A DNA stretch of 34,649 nt from Phycisphaeraceae bacterium (lineage in GTDB: Bacteria; Planctomycetota; Phycisphaerae; Phycisphaerales; Phycisphaeraceae): assembly GCA_028280965.1 (NCBI GenBank), contig JANQKT010000167.1:1-34649 (forward strand), read 5' to 3'. Shown one piece after another: positions 7,265 through 16,300 of the stretch. Under the pieces are notes generated by a model. The model searched no databases. It saw nothing but the letters and a program-made list of their open reading frames with translations, and was not told the origin of the DNA. How positions within the stretch are numbered: position 1 is the first letter of the stretch; each line of letters starts with the position of its first letter. A program made the translations under genes and the position numbers.

Positions 7265-8784
7265 GCCAGCTTCTTCGTAGCAACTGCACCGTCCTTGGTT
7301 TGCTTGACTTCGTAGCCCGCGGCTTCGAGTTCGTCGCGGATCGCGTCGGACTTCGGCCAGTCCTTGCTTGCACGCGCTTGGTTCATCTCGGTGATTTTCG
7401 TGTTTGCCCAGGTGTCTGTCCCGCCTGCTGAAGCAGGCTCCGCCGAGCCGAGCAAGCCGAACACCTGATCGAACGCGGCGAGCAGTGCATGGCTGGCCGC
7501 GGGATCATCCGACGGCTCGTTGAGGTAAGCGAACAAGGCACCGAGCGCCCCGGCCGTGTTCAGATCGTCTGCGAGCGCAGCAACAAAATCATGAACCGCG
7601 CGATGTTCAATACCCGCCACGCGCTTTTTCACGCCCGCCCGGATCGCGCCGCCGGGCTTGTAGCCGACCGACCCCGCAAACTGGCGCACCTTCTTCACCG
7701 CGCTGGCCGAGTCTTCCAGGCCCTTCTTCGTGAAATTCATCTGCGAGCAGTAGTGCGCCTTGACCAGCTCGAGCCGCAGCACCGCGGGATCGACCGATCG
7801 GCCGGTGAACGCGCCGTCCAGGACCTGGCGGACGGTGTAGAAGTTGCCTTTGGATTTGGACATCTTCCGGCCCTCGACCATGAGGTGCCGGCCGTGCATC
7901 CAGAAGCGGGCGAAGCTATCTTTCCCGCTCGCGCCGCGGGACTGGGCGATCTCGCACTCGTGGTGAGGGAAGATGTTGTCCTCGCCGCCGGTGTGGATGT
8001 CGATGACGTCCTGCCCGAGCACGGCCTTGGCCATCGCCGAGCACTCGATGTGCCAACCGGGGTAGCCGGCGCCCCACGGGCTGTCCCACTTCATCAGATG
8101 GCTGTCGTCCGGCTTCCACAGCAGGAAATCGGCGGGGTGCCGTTTGACGGCCTGGTTGTCGGCACTGACACGCCCGCCCGCCCCGCCGCGCAGGTCTTCG
8201 AGCGTGTTGCCGGAGAGCCGGCCGTACTCGGGGAAAGACTGCACGCTGAAGTACACCGCGCCGTCGGCCGCGACGTAGGCGTGATCCTTATCAATCAGCG
8301 TCTTGATGATCGCCTGCATGTGGGTGACGTGGTCGGTCGCGCGCGGCAGGTGTGCCGGCTCGGAGGCGACCTTGATACCGAGCAGCTTGGCGTCTTCGAT
8401 GAACGCGTCGCCGTAGAACCTGGCGATGGCGTAGGGGTCGTTCGGGTCGAGGTCGGCGCCCTCGGGGAGCTTGCCGGACTTTTTTGCCTCGGCCAGGCGC
8501 TCGCCGGCCGCGGCCATCTTGTCCTGCCCCCCGCCGTCGGCGTTTGAGTCGTCGGTCATGTGGCCGACGTCCGTGAGGTTCATGACTTGCCTGACGTCGT
8601 AGCCCGCGAGCTCGAGGAACCGCCGAAGCACATCCGCGAAGAGGAAGGACTTGAAGTTACCGATGTGGGCGTAGTCGTAGACGGTCGGCCCGCAGTTGTA
8701 CATCGTGACAACGGGCGGCGCGATCGGCTCGAAGGGATCGAGCGACTTGGTCAGAGAGTTGTAGAACTTGATTCCGGAGGGCAT
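7261..8784 (-). CDS. cysS: Cysteinyl-tRNA synthetase
   Basis: A 507-residue class I aminoacyl-tRNA synthetase charging tRNA-Cys. Residues 30-43 read [15 protein letters not shown]31 is the first zinc ligand and HIGN the HIGH-type ATP motif. The other zinc ligands lie in [13 protein letters not shown] and [18 protein letters not shown] is at 307-311. The length is at the upper end for bacterial enzymes because of a Gly/Asp-rich insertion after NLTDVGHMT (about residues 80-105). The C-terminal anticodon-binding region ends in a small basic segment. A -10-like TACAAT ends 7 nt upstream of the ATG, suggesting its own leaderless promoter. The stop codon is inside a palindromic repeat. Confidence 0.96.
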   Translation of the reverse strand: MPSGIKFYNSLTKSLDPFEPIAPPVVTMYNCGPTVYDYAHIGNFKSFLFADVLRRFLELAGYDVRQVMNLTDVGHMTDDSNADGGGQDKMAAAGERLAEAKKSGKLPEGADLDPNDPYAIARFYGDAFIEDAKLLGIKVASEPAHLPRATDHVTHMQAIIKTLIDKDHAYVAADGAVYFSVQSFPEYGRLSGNTLEDLRGGAGGRVSADNQAVKRHPADFLLWKPDDSHLMKWDSPWGAGYPGWHIECSAMAKAVLGQDVIDIHTGGEDNIFPHHECEIAQSRGASGKDSFARFWMHGRHLMVEGRKMSKSKGNFYTVRQVLDGAFTGRSVDPAVLRLELVKAHYCSQMNFTKKGLEDSASAVKKVRQFAGSVGYKPGGAIRAGVKKRVAGIEHRAVHDFVAALADDLNTAGALGALFAYLNEPSDDPAASHALLAAFDQVFGLLGSAEPASAGGTDTWANTKITEMNQARASKDWPKSDAIRDELEAAGYEVKQTKDGAVATKKLA

Positions 8785-8791
8785 GTGCGGG

Positions 8792-8797
8792 ATTGTA
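8792..8797 (-). promoter_or_regulatory. -10-like box of cysS
   Basis: On the minus strand TACAAT is followed by CCCGCAC and then the cysS ATG. The surrounding CTACAATCCCGC nearly repeats the sequence before trpS (CTACAATCCCCGC) and before pcrA (CTACACTCCCCGC). Confidence 0.5.
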
Positions 8798-8824
8798 GAG
8801 CACGGAAAGGATTAAGAGTGGTTC

Positions 8825-8850
8825 GCCCCGCTCGCTTCAGCGAGCGGGGC
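8825..8850 (-). terminator. Strong hairpin downstream of the CBS-domain gene
   Basis: A perfect 11-bp stem, GCCCCGCTCGC with GCGAGCGGGGC around a 4-nt TTCA loop, lies 7 bases after the CBS-protein stop and before cysS. No U-run follows on the minus strand, so it may attenuate, be factor-dependent or protect the mRNA end rather than terminate fully. Confidence 0.5.
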
Positions 8851-8857
8851 GGGTGGG

Positions 8858-10144
8858 TCACGCTTCAGTTTCCGTTTTGATGGATTCGACCAGCTTCTCG
8901 ATCCGCACCTTGGTCACGCGTGTGCGCTCAGCGGCGGTGACTGTGACACGGTGGCCCTCGCAGTCGAACGTGTCGCCGACTTCGGGGATCCGGCCGAGCT
9001 CGGCGAAGACCAGCCCGCCGACCGTGTCGTAGTCGCGGCCTTCGGGGAGGTCGATGTCCAGCTTGTCTTCGAGGTCCGGCACCTCGACGCGGGCGTCCAG
9101 CTCCCAGACGCCCTCGGCGATGTCGGTGATGGTCGGGCCGACCTCGTCTTCCTCGTACTCGTCCTGGATCTCGCCGACGATCTCTTCGAGGATGTCTTCG
9201 ATCGTGATCAGGCCCGCGGTCCCGCCGTACTCATCGAGGACGATGGCCATGTGGACCTTGAGCTGCTTGAACTCGGCGAGCAGGTCGAGCGCGGGCTTGG
9301 ACTCGGGCACGAGGAACGGGTCGCGCAGGAGCTGGCGGAGGTGGAAATCCTCGTCCCCGCCGACGAAACGCACGAGGTCGCGGACGTAGAGGATGCCGAC
9401 GATCTGGTCCAGCGATTCTTCGTAGACCGGGATGCGCGAGTGGCCGAAGTCGAGCACCGCCCTGCGGACATCCATCAGCGACGCGTCCACCTCGATGCCC
9501 TCGATGTCGGTACGCGGGGTCATGATCTCCGCGGCGGACCGGTCGCCCAGCTCGATGATGTCCTCGACCATGTCACGCTGGGTCTGGTCGATCTCGTCGG
9601 CGTCGTCATGTTTTTCTATGGCGTCGAGCACATCGTCGGACAGGTCGTTGTCTTCGCCGTTGATCAGGTCAATGCCGGAAATACGGCGGACCAGCGGGTC
9701 GAAGAGATGCAGGAGCGCCGCGACGGGCTTGAACGCGGTGACGAGGATGAGCAGCGTCGGCGCAGTGAAACTCAGCAGCGTCTCCCGGCCGTAACGCGCC
9801 CAGCTCACGGGGATCGCGACGATAAAGATACTCAGCAGCAGCGCGGCGATCGCAAAGGCGACGGCGTAATAAGCCGGCTGCGTTTCATCGAACCAGCCGA
9901 TGAGCTTGACCTCGTAGAGCACGCCGAAGGCGATGACGATGCCCGAAGCGGTGCGGACGACCCCGGTCATGAGCAGCAGCGCATCGAGCTGATCGACAAG
10001 CCCCTTGGCGAGCCTGGGCTTGCCCGCTTCTTCGAGCATCTCGGTCAGCCGGCGGCGCGAGAAGGTCTTGAGCGCGGCGGGGCAGGCCGCGGCGGTGCAG
10101 CCGAGCAGGCGGGCGGCGAGGATGAGGAAGAAGACTGCGTCCAT
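8858..10144 (-). CDS. CBS-domain membrane protein of the CorC/HlyC (CNNM) family
   Basis: A 428-residue protein in the CNNM/CorC/TlyC group linked to magnesium and cobalt export; the haemolysin name is historical. The N-terminal DUF21-like part (about 1-150) has about four hydrophobic segments. A linker with the family signature DMVEDIIELGDRSAAEIMTP follows, then two CBS domains (about 200-320, with SRIPVYEESLDQIVGILYVRDL and VHMAIVLDEYGGTAGLITIED). The C-terminal transporter-associated domain (about 340-420) contains YDTVGGLVFAELGRIPEVGD. It is in a minus-strand series after ybeY, separated from it only by a heptamer tandem repeat. Any effect of the repeat on its expression is an inference. 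Confidence 0.88.
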   Translation of the reverse strand: MDAVFFLILAARLLGCTAAACPAALKTFSRRRLTEMLEEAGKPRLAKGLVDQLDALLLMTGVVRTASGIVIAFGVLYEVKLIGWFDETQPAYYAVAFAIAALLLSIFIVAIPVSWARYGRETLLSFTAPTLLILVTAFKPVAALLHLFDPLVRRISGIDLINGEDNDLSDDVLDAIEKHDDADEIDQTQRDMVEDIIELGDRSAAEIMTPRTDIEGIEVDASLMDVRRAVLDFGHSRIPVYEESLDQIVGILYVRDLVRFVGGDEDFHLRQLLRDPFLVPESKPALDLLAEFKQLKVHMAIVLDEYGGTAGLITIEDILEEIVGEIQDEYEEDEVGPTITDIAEGVWELDARVEVPDLEDKLDIDLPEGRDYDTVGGLVFAELGRIPEVGDTFDCEGHRVTVTAAERTRVTKVRIEKLVESIKTETEA

Positions 10145-10154
10145 GGGTGGGTTG

Positions 10155-10223
10155 GGGTCTAGGGTCTAGGGTCTAGTGTCTAGGGTCTAGGGTCTAGGGT
10201 CTAGGGTCTAGGGTCTAGGGTCT
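10155..10223. repeat. GGGTCTA heptamer tandem repeat
   Basis: Nine full 7-base units and a partial tenth, all GGGTCTA except unit four (10176-10182), which is GTGTCTA. It fills nearly the whole gap between ybeY and the CBS-protein gene. Each unit junction forms CTAG, a tetranucleotide usually scarce in bacterial genomes. The ybeY stop codon (10208-10210) and its last three or four codons are made of repeat units. Confidence 0.95.
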
Positions 10224-10813
10224 GACGATCGGGTGTCATAGAACAGCGGGCCGACGCCGAGCTGCTTGAGCAGCGCATCCTCGCGGGCGTGCATGTGTTG
10301 GTAGTCGGCTTCGGTGTGGTCGTCTTCGCCGAGCAGGTGCATCAGGCCGTGGACCGCGTAGAGCAACAGCTCTTCGCGCTCGCTGTGATCGCGCTGCTCG
10401 GCCTGTCGGCGGGCTTCGTCGATGCAGAGGATGATGTCGGCTTCTAGAGTTTGGGTGTCGGTGGGCGGCCCGGGTTCTGAAGCACCCTCAGCCGGTGCGG
10501 TAAGGTCGAAGGTGAGCACGTCCGTTGTGCCGGCAACGCCGGTGTAGCGCTCATGCAGTTCCGCCATCTCGCCGTCTTCAACGATGACGAGCGTCAGGCC
10601 GGCCTGCCGGATGCCGCACCGTTCAACCGCCCGGCGGAGCAAACCGTCCAACCAACCGGCGATCGGCGGGTCGGGCTCCTCGGTGTTCAGCACCAGATCG
10701 ATAGTGATCGGGCCCGGGAGTGGGTCGTCGGATCGACTAGAGTCGGGGTCGTCGGAGCCGGCGGGCTCGGGCTGGTCGTCGGTGAATGGGTCGGCCGGGG
10801 GCAAGGTCAACAC
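10208..10813 (-). CDS. ybeY: Endoribonuclease YbeY (rRNA maturation factor)
   Basis: A 201-residue metal-dependent RNase acting in 16S rRNA 3' processing and ribosome quality control. The zinc-binding motif HGLMHLLGEDDH is present in the C-terminal half, after ILCIDEARRQAEQ. The first 40 or so residues are Pro/Asp/Ser-rich and not part of the core domain, so the protein is longer than the usual 150-160. The start is a GTG at 10811-10813. The final residues (DPRP) and the TAG stop come from the tandem repeat, suggesting that repeat growth replaced the original end. Confidence 0.9.
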   Translation of the reverse strand: MLTLPPADPFTDDQPEPAGSDDPDSSRSDDPLPGPITIDLVLNTEEPDPPIAGWLDGLLRRAVERCGIRQAGLTLVIVEDGEMAELHERYTGVAGTTDVLTFDLTAPAEGASEPGPPTDTQTLEADIILCIDEARRQAEQRDHSEREELLLYAVHGLMHLLGEDDHTEADYQHMHAREDALLKQLGVGPLFYDTRSSDPRP

Positions 10814-10842
10814 TGTTTGGAAGGGGGAACAGGCAAGCAGTT

Positions 10843-10872
10843 ATTGTATCCACATCAATCCGGGCTACGCAA
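10843..10872 (-). promoter_or_regulatory. Candidate promoter of ybeY
   Basis: On the minus strand TTGCGT (10867-10872) is followed after 18 nt by TACAAT (10843-10848). The leader to the GTG start would be about 24 nt. It lies between the RsbW-like gene and ybeY and could drive ybeY separately. Confidence 0.4.
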
Positions 10873-10892
10873 CGATCGCGCGCGACCCAATC

Positions 10893-11324
10893 TCATCCCG
10901 AATGCGGGCGTTCGCAGTCGGCCCGCTTGGTCAGGATGACGCGGTTGCCCTTGTCGTTGAACGCGACGTCGGTCATGTACGCCCGCATGAGCATGACGCC
11001 CCGGCCGTTGGGCCGGCTGAGGTTCTCCTCCGCGGTCGGGTCGGGCAGGTCCGCGGGATGAAAACCCGGGCCCTCGTCCTCGACCTGGAGGACGATCTGT
11101 TGGTCGTCGATGTCGAACTGGATGTGGACGGACTTGGAAGCATCGTTCTGGTTGCCGTGCTTCACGGCGTTGACGAGGGCCTCGTCGAGCGCGAGGCGGA
11201 CGGCGAAGACGGCCTCGCGCTTGTAGCCGTGCTGCTGGATGATCTCAAGAACGTCCGCAAGCACAGGGGCAGCGTCTTCGACGGTGCTTCGGATGGTCCA
11301 GGTTTTGGAGATCGGCTCGGCCAT
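10893..11324 (-). CDS. RsbW-like anti-sigma factor kinase (HATPase)
   Basis: A 143-residue GHKL ATPase of the RsbW/SpoIIAB type. The N box is LALDEALVNAVKHGN (residues 44-58), the G1 box EDEGPGFHP (82-90), and the G2-like NGRGVMLMRAYM is at 106-117. Such kinases bind a sigma factor and phosphorylate a STAS-domain antagonist. The STAS protein is the next gene upstream on the same strand, with an 87-base gap, so the two probably form a partner-switching pair. The start is the ATG at 11322-11324. No sigma factor or PP2C phosphatase gene is in the window, so the target is unknown. Confidence 0.88.
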   Translation of the reverse strand: MAEPISKTWTIRSTVEDAAPVLADVLEIIQQHGYKREAVFAVRLALDEALVNAVKHGNQNDASKSVHIQFDIDDQQIVLQVEDEGPGFHPADLPDPTAEENLSRPNGRGVMLMRAYMTDVAFNDKGNRVILTKRADCERPHSG

Positions 11325-11411
11325 GGGCGGGGATGGTCCGGCCCGGCACGGCCGACGGTGGCCCCTGGAAGTGCGGCCCCGGGAGTGGCACCGGGCCGGG
11401 TGCCGGCGGGG

Positions 11412-11771
11412 TTACTTGAAGCTGGCCAGCGCGGCCGCGTCGTCGTCGTGGATCTGGAACAGCTTGTTCAGCTTGGTAATGACGAAGACCTCGTAGATCT
11501 GCGGGTCGATGTTCGACAGGCGCAGCTGGCCGCCCTGCCGCTTGACCGCGTTGTTGATCGTGATCAGCGTCCCGAGCGCCGCGGAGGAGAGGTGCTCGAC
11601 GTTGTCGAAGTTCAGCAGGATCTTCGGGCTCGGGCTCGCATCGATGATCGAGCCGATCTCCTCGCCGATCTGCTGGATGCTCGCCTCCTCAAGGATGTTG
11701 CGATCCAGGAAGCCGACGCGCGTGACCTCGGCGTCCTGCTCAATCACCAGCCGCGATTCCTGTCCTGCCAT
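11412..11771 (-). CDS. STAS-domain anti-sigma factor antagonist
   Basis: A 119-residue single STAS domain, the RsbV/SpoIIAA type. The core ILLNFDNVEHLSSAALGTL (51-69) has the conserved serine pair; S63 aligns with the phosphorylated serine of SpoIIAA. It is preceded by a Shine-Dalgarno GGAG about 8 nt before the ATG. It is the first of a minus-strand series (STAS, kinase, ybeY, CBS protein, cysS). In its unphosphorylated state it would be expected to capture the downstream kinase and free a sigma factor or other target. Confidence 0.88.
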   Translation of the reverse strand: MAGQESRLVIEQDAEVTRVGFLDRNILEEASIQQIGEEIGSIIDASPSPKILLNFDNVEHLSSAALGTLITINNAVKRQGGQLRLSNIDPQIYEVFVITKLNKLFQIHDDDAAALASFK

Positions 11772-11949
11772 CCGGCGTGCTCCGTAAGAGGTTGAACAAG
11801 CGGAAGCTATCCGCCTGCGCGGGGGGTGTCAAGCGATCGGGCGGGTGACGGCGGCCGGCGGGCTAGGCAGGCCGGCGAAACGAGCAGGCCATCGACCCTT
11901 GATCATGATCCTGATAAACTGAGTCGTTCACGATCAGCGGAGCCGAACC

Positions 11950-12903
11950 ATGAACGCGTCCTACAAGATCGTCCTGCTCGGGGCCTTTGTCCTCTTCGCC
12001 GCCGTCATCGGCTATTACGTCCTTTCTGGCAGCGGCGGCGAGCAGGCGGACGAGAAGCCCGCAGGCACCGGGTTGGCCAAGAACACGCCCGCGTCCGGCG
12101 ATCCGGGCCCCGCGGACTCCACCGCAGACGAGCCCGAAAAAACACCCCCGAGCCGCCCGGGCATCTTGGACCCAGAGCCCGTACGCCCCGGCCTCAGCCG
12201 CGAGCGGACGCCCGGCGAGGTCACCATCGATGTGCCCGACGAGGATGAAACCGACACGCCAACCGCGACGCCCGGCGCGGGAGAAGGCACCGGCCCGGCA
12301 AGCGATCCCGACAACCGTCTCGCCCTCGACGACAGGCCCGGACCCGGCGAAACCGAGCGCCCCGGACCGGGCACCACAGAAGATGTAACCACGACCGACG
12401 ACCGCCCCGGCCCGGATACCAGCGGCACTGAAACCGCCGACATAGCTGACGACACGACCACGCCGGACCCCGCGGAGACCGAGCGCCCCGCGCCGCGTGA
12501 GACCGCCGGCACGCCGCGCACGTACACCGTCAAGCCCGGCGACACCTTCGCCTCCATCGCGGTTGCTGTGTATGGCGAAGAGCGCGCCTGGTTCGACATT
12601 GCCCAAGCCAACCCGTCGGTCGATCCCAAACGCCTGCAGGTCGATCAGGTGATCGTGCTGCCCGACCTCAGTGGCGGCGCGACCGAGCCTGAAGAGGCCA
12701 CCCCGCCGGCGCCGGGCAACGACCAGACCTACACCGTCCGCCCGGGCGACAACCTCTCGGGCATCGCGGAGAAGTTCTACGGCGACTCCGAGGCCTGGGA
12801 CCTGATCTACAACCGCAACCGCGACAAGATCGGCCCCCGCCCGGACATGATCAAGGTCGGCATGGAGCTGATCATCCCGCAGGCGTACAACGGTGCGGAT
12901 TGA
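11950..12903 (+). CDS. Membrane-anchored protein with two LysM domains
   Basis: A 317-residue protein. Residues 6-26 form one hydrophobic helix (IVLLGAFVLFAAVIGYYVL), an uncleaved signal or anchor. A long Pro/Thr/Glu/Asp-rich linker follows (about 30-188), with repeated units such as RPGPG and DRPGP. Two LysM modules are at about 191-236 (TYTVKPGDTFASIAVAVYG) and 261-309 (TYTVRPGDNLSGIAEKFYG). LysM binds N-acetylglucosamine-containing glycans, so it probably reaches across the periplasm to peptidoglycan. No catalytic domain is attached. It is divergent from the STAS gene and lies just before the 6S RNA gene. Confidence 0.88.
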   Translation: MNASYKIVLLGAFVLFAAVIGYYVLSGSGGEQADEKPAGTGLAKNTPASGDPGPADSTADEPEKTPPSRPGILDPEPVRPGLSRERTPGEVTIDVPDEDETDTPTATPGAGEGTGPASDPDNRLALDDRPGPGETERPGPGTTEDVTTTDDRPGPDTSGTETADIADDTTTPDPAETERPAPRETAGTPRTYTVKPGDTFASIAVAVYGEERAWFDIAQANPSVDPKRLQVDQVIVLPDLSGGATEPEEATPPAPGNDQTYTVRPGDNLSGIAEKFYGDSEAWDLIYNRNRDKIGPRPDMIKVGMELIIPQAYNGAD

Positions 12904-12932
12904 CATCGAAACGATTTCATCACAGGAAAGCA

Positions 12933-12975
12933 TTGGCCCGCTCATGCGGCGCGTGTAGAATGACCGATGTATAAT
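12933..12975 (+). promoter_or_regulatory. Promoter region of the 6S RNA gene
   Basis: A consensus -10 TATAAT at 12970-12975 would start transcription at about 12982, just before the closing stem of the RNA. A second candidate lies slightly upstream: TTGGCC (12933-12938), 17-nt spacer, TAGAAT (12956-12961). Which is used cannot be told from the sequence. Confidence 0.6.
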
Positions 12976-12982
12976 CAGTCAT

Positions 12983-13175
12983 GTCGGCTGCACAGGTTTC
13001 GAGAGGCCGGTCCTAAGGCCAAATGCTCCTGAACCTGTCGATCCCCAAGGGAGCGGGCACTGGGCGCGACGGCCAAGCCTCCATCGAGTGGAAGGCCCGG
13101 ACGACCCGGCGAAGCACCCACCTCGAATTGGGGTTCGGGACATCGCCTTACGGCCTCCCGAAACCGTGCAGACGC
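12983..13175 (+). ncRNA. ssrS: 6S RNA
   Basis: About 190 nt folding as a 6S RNA, which binds the housekeeping RNA polymerase holoenzyme by mimicking an open promoter. The closing stem pairs CTGCAC, GGTTTCG and GAGGCCG (from 12988) with CGGCCTC, CGAAACC and GTGCAG (to 13171), separated only by single unpaired bases. The 5' side of the central bubble has TGCTCCTGAACCTGTCGAT, like the E. coli TCCCCTGAGCCGATA. The 3' side has CACCTCGAATTGGGGTTCGG, like E. coli CACCTTGAACCAAGGGTTC, forming the small hairpin of that strand. A consensus -10 box precedes it and an intrinsic terminator follows. Short reading frames crossing it are not coding. Confidence 0.85.
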
Positions 13176-13183
13176 ACCACAAA

Positions 13184-13208
13184 AACCTGCCAACCGGCGG
13201 GTTTTTTT
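13184..13208 (+). terminator. Intrinsic terminator of the 6S RNA gene
   Basis: Stem AACCTGCC (13184-13191) with GGCGGGTT (13196-13203) and a 4-nt loop, running into seven T residues (13202-13208). The run of A before the stem could let it act in the other direction as well. Confidence 0.88.
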
Positions 13209-13228
13209 CTGCTCGCAACGAGATACGG

Positions 13229-13259
13229 GGAGAGTCCCTCTTGCTTAGAGGGACTCTCC
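13229..13259. repeat. Perfect 12-bp hairpin after the 6S terminator
   Basis: GGAGAGTCCCTC (13229-13240) and GAGGGACTCTCC (13248-13259) pair perfectly around a 7-nt loop. There is no T-run. It lies in the otherwise empty stretch between the 6S terminator and the GH116 gene. It may be a leader structure of that gene or a small dispersed palindrome. Confidence 0.6.
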
Positions 13260-13382
13260 GCTTGCATACGCTACAAAGATCCTTGAGCTGCTCTAGACTA
13301 GTGTGCCAGGCGCACGACGGGCTCAAACCGCCTTGTTCACACGATGAAGTTGACCTACATCACAAGTTCAACAACCATCCCA

Positions 13383-16300
13383 ATGAAAAACACCATCAAA
13401 CGTTCGGCCGTGAGCAGCCTGCTTACTATAACACTTCTGTTTCATACAACGCCGGGATGCACCCAGACTACAGAGTACCCCGCCGAACAAGCCCTCCTGA
13501 ACAAGGGCTTTAGTCAGGACTGGGTGGACGCGTTGACCGAGCGTGGCGAGCCGCGTTGGTATGCCGGCGACGAGTTGAACTACGTCGGCCTGCCCGTCGG
13601 CGGGTTGTACGCGGGCCAGCTGTACCTCGGCGGAGACGGGCGGCTGTGGTACTGGGACATCTTCAACCAGGCGGTCTTGAACCCCGGCGGGCCGGGCGAC
13701 AAGTTCTATAACACGCCGATGCTGCCCAAGGATTACCGCGGGGTTTCGTCGGGCTTTGTGTTGGAGGTAAACGATCAGGCCGTGATGCTCGACGGGCGGG
13801 GCTTTAAGGACGTCAGGTTCCGTGGCGAGTATCCGATCGGCCGGGTCCGGTTGTCTGATGATGATCTGCCGGTGGCGGTTGAGCTGGAAGCGTTCTCGCC
13901 TTTCTCGCCGACGGACAGCGACTTGTCGAGCCTGCCCGCGACGGTGATGCACTACACGCTGACGAACACCTCCGACAAACCGATCGAGGTGCGCGTCGGC
14001 GGCTGGTTTGAGAACGCGGGCAACCGCCGGGCGGTTCGGGCGGGCGTGATGCAGGGCCGTGTGTCAGAGATCGAAGGAATAGCGGGATTGTTGCTGTCCG
14101 CCGATGCAGCCACCGCCGAGGCCTCCGCACGCGAGGACCAGACGATCCAGGACTTCGAGGACGGCTACGGCGACTGGGTCGCCCGGGGCGATGCGTTCGG
14201 CGACAGCCCGTTTGTCCAGAAACAGCAGGCGGCCTGGCAGACGATCGTGGGCTCGCAGGCGGCTAAACTCGCAAACACGCACAACACACGGGTCGGAAAC
14301 AGCTCGGTCGCGGCGGACCAACTGACCGGCACGCTGACCAGCCCGGCGATCGAGATCAAGCGCAAGTTCATCTCGTTCCTCGTCGCCGGCGGCTCGTACA
14401 CGGGCACCAATGTCGCCGGCGGCGAAGTCAACGGCGCGACGGCGGTGCAGGTCATCGTTGACGGCAAAGTCATCGCAACCACGACAGGCGAGAACACCAA
14501 CACCCACCGCGCTGCGAACATCGACGTCACGCAGTACCAGGGCAAGAAAGCGACGATCCGTATCGTCGATTCCCGGACCGGCGGCTGGGGTCACATCCAG
14601 GCGGATGACTTCATCCAGACCGACACCCCGCGCCAGGTCAGCACCCTCGCGGCGGACACCGGGACGATGGCGTTTGCCCGGCTGGACGGAAAGGCGTTGA
14701 GCATCGCTACCGATGCGCTGCCAGGATCGTGGGAACCTGCTCTGAATAAAGCCGGCGACACAATCCCCGACAACTCAGGCGTCTTGCGTTCCGAAACGGT
14801 GACACTGGCGCCGGGTGCTTCGGCCGAGTTCAGCTACGCCGTCGCCTGGCATTTCGAGAACGGCCAGCTCGGCTCGCTGTTCCCCGGCGAGATCACCCGG
14901 CGGGGCGCTCAGCGCAACTACTACACCAAAACGTTCGACAACGCGGCGCAGGTCATCTCCCACCTGGCCGAGAATCACGAAGACCTAGCCACGACGACCC
15001 GGCTCTGGCGCGATACGTGGTACGACAGCACGCTGCCGGTCTGGCTGTTGGACCGCCTGTTCCTCAGCACCAACTGCCTGGCAACAACCGCGGCGTTCCG
15101 CATGCACGACGCTGAGCGCAAGGATCTGGACGGCCGGACTTATTTCTGGGAAGGCGTCTACCTGGGCCCGGGCACCTGCACGCACGTGACGCACTACGAG
15201 CAGGCGTTCGGCCGGCTGTTCCCCGATGCCGCCCGCGCCCAGCGGGAAGTGACCGACTTCAACGCCGGCTGGGACGACAACCTCGGGTACAGCCGCTACC
15301 GCGCCGAGTGGGGTATCGGCCAGCACTTCGGCATCCCCCACGCGATCGATGGCCACGCGGGTACGATCCTGCGCACCTACCGCGAGCACACGACCAGCAC
15401 CGATGATGCGTTCCTCAAGGCGGTCTGGCCGCGGGTGAAACGCGCGGTCCGGTTCATGATCGACCAGGACGCGGGCCGGGGCTTCTTCGCCACCCGCGTC
15501 CCCGAACACGCGCGCAACCAGGTGCCCGACGGCGTGCTCGAGGGCCCGCAGTACCACACCCTTGACAAGTATTGGAACGGCGTGATCCCCTGGCACAGCG
15601 GGTTGTACCTCGCCTCGCTGCGCGCGACCGCCGAGATGGCCCGCGACATGGGCGACGATGCCTTTGCCGACGAGTGCCACCGCATCGCCGAGCTGGGCAA
15701 GGTCAACCTCGCGGAGCGCACCTTCAACGAGGCGTACGGCTATTTCGTCCAGCACCCCGAAACAGATGGCGAGCAACTGATCAACACCAACATCGGCTGC
15801 CACGTCGACCAGCTGCTGGGCAACTACTGGACCCAGCAGGCCAACCTCGCCCCGGTGTTCCCGCAGGAGAAGGCTCATTCGGCCCTGGCCCAGATCTTCA
15901 ACCACAACTTCTATCGCCGCAACGACAGCTACCGCAAGGACGCGCTCATCAAGGTGCACCGCTACTACGCGGACGACGACGAGCCGGGCACCTTCATCTG
16001 CACCTTCCCGCACGGCGGGGCCCGCGAGGCCGTCCCATCCAAAGGCAACGATTGGGACGGCCTGGTCGCGGGCTACTTTTCCGAGAACATGACAGGCTTT
16101 ACTTACCCCGTCGCTGCGCAGTTGATTGAGGCCGGCATGGTCACCGAGGGCCTTGCTCTTTGCCGGGCGATCCATGATCGATACGCCGAAGCCCCACTGC
16201 GCCGCAACCCGTTCAATGAGATCGAGTACGGCAACCACTACACCCGCGCGATGTCCAGCTACGGCGTCTACCTCGCCGCCAGCGGTTTCAGCTACCACGG

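Noticed and set aside
10155..10223. CRISPR array or telomere-like end
   Set aside because: Units are 7 bases with no spacers, and the repeat lies in the middle of a gene series, so it is a simple tandem repeat.
13023..13513. Two small open frames (13023-13286 and 13088-13513)
   Set aside because: They cross the 6S RNA, its terminator and the start of the GH116 gene, and have no domain or Shine-Dalgarno.
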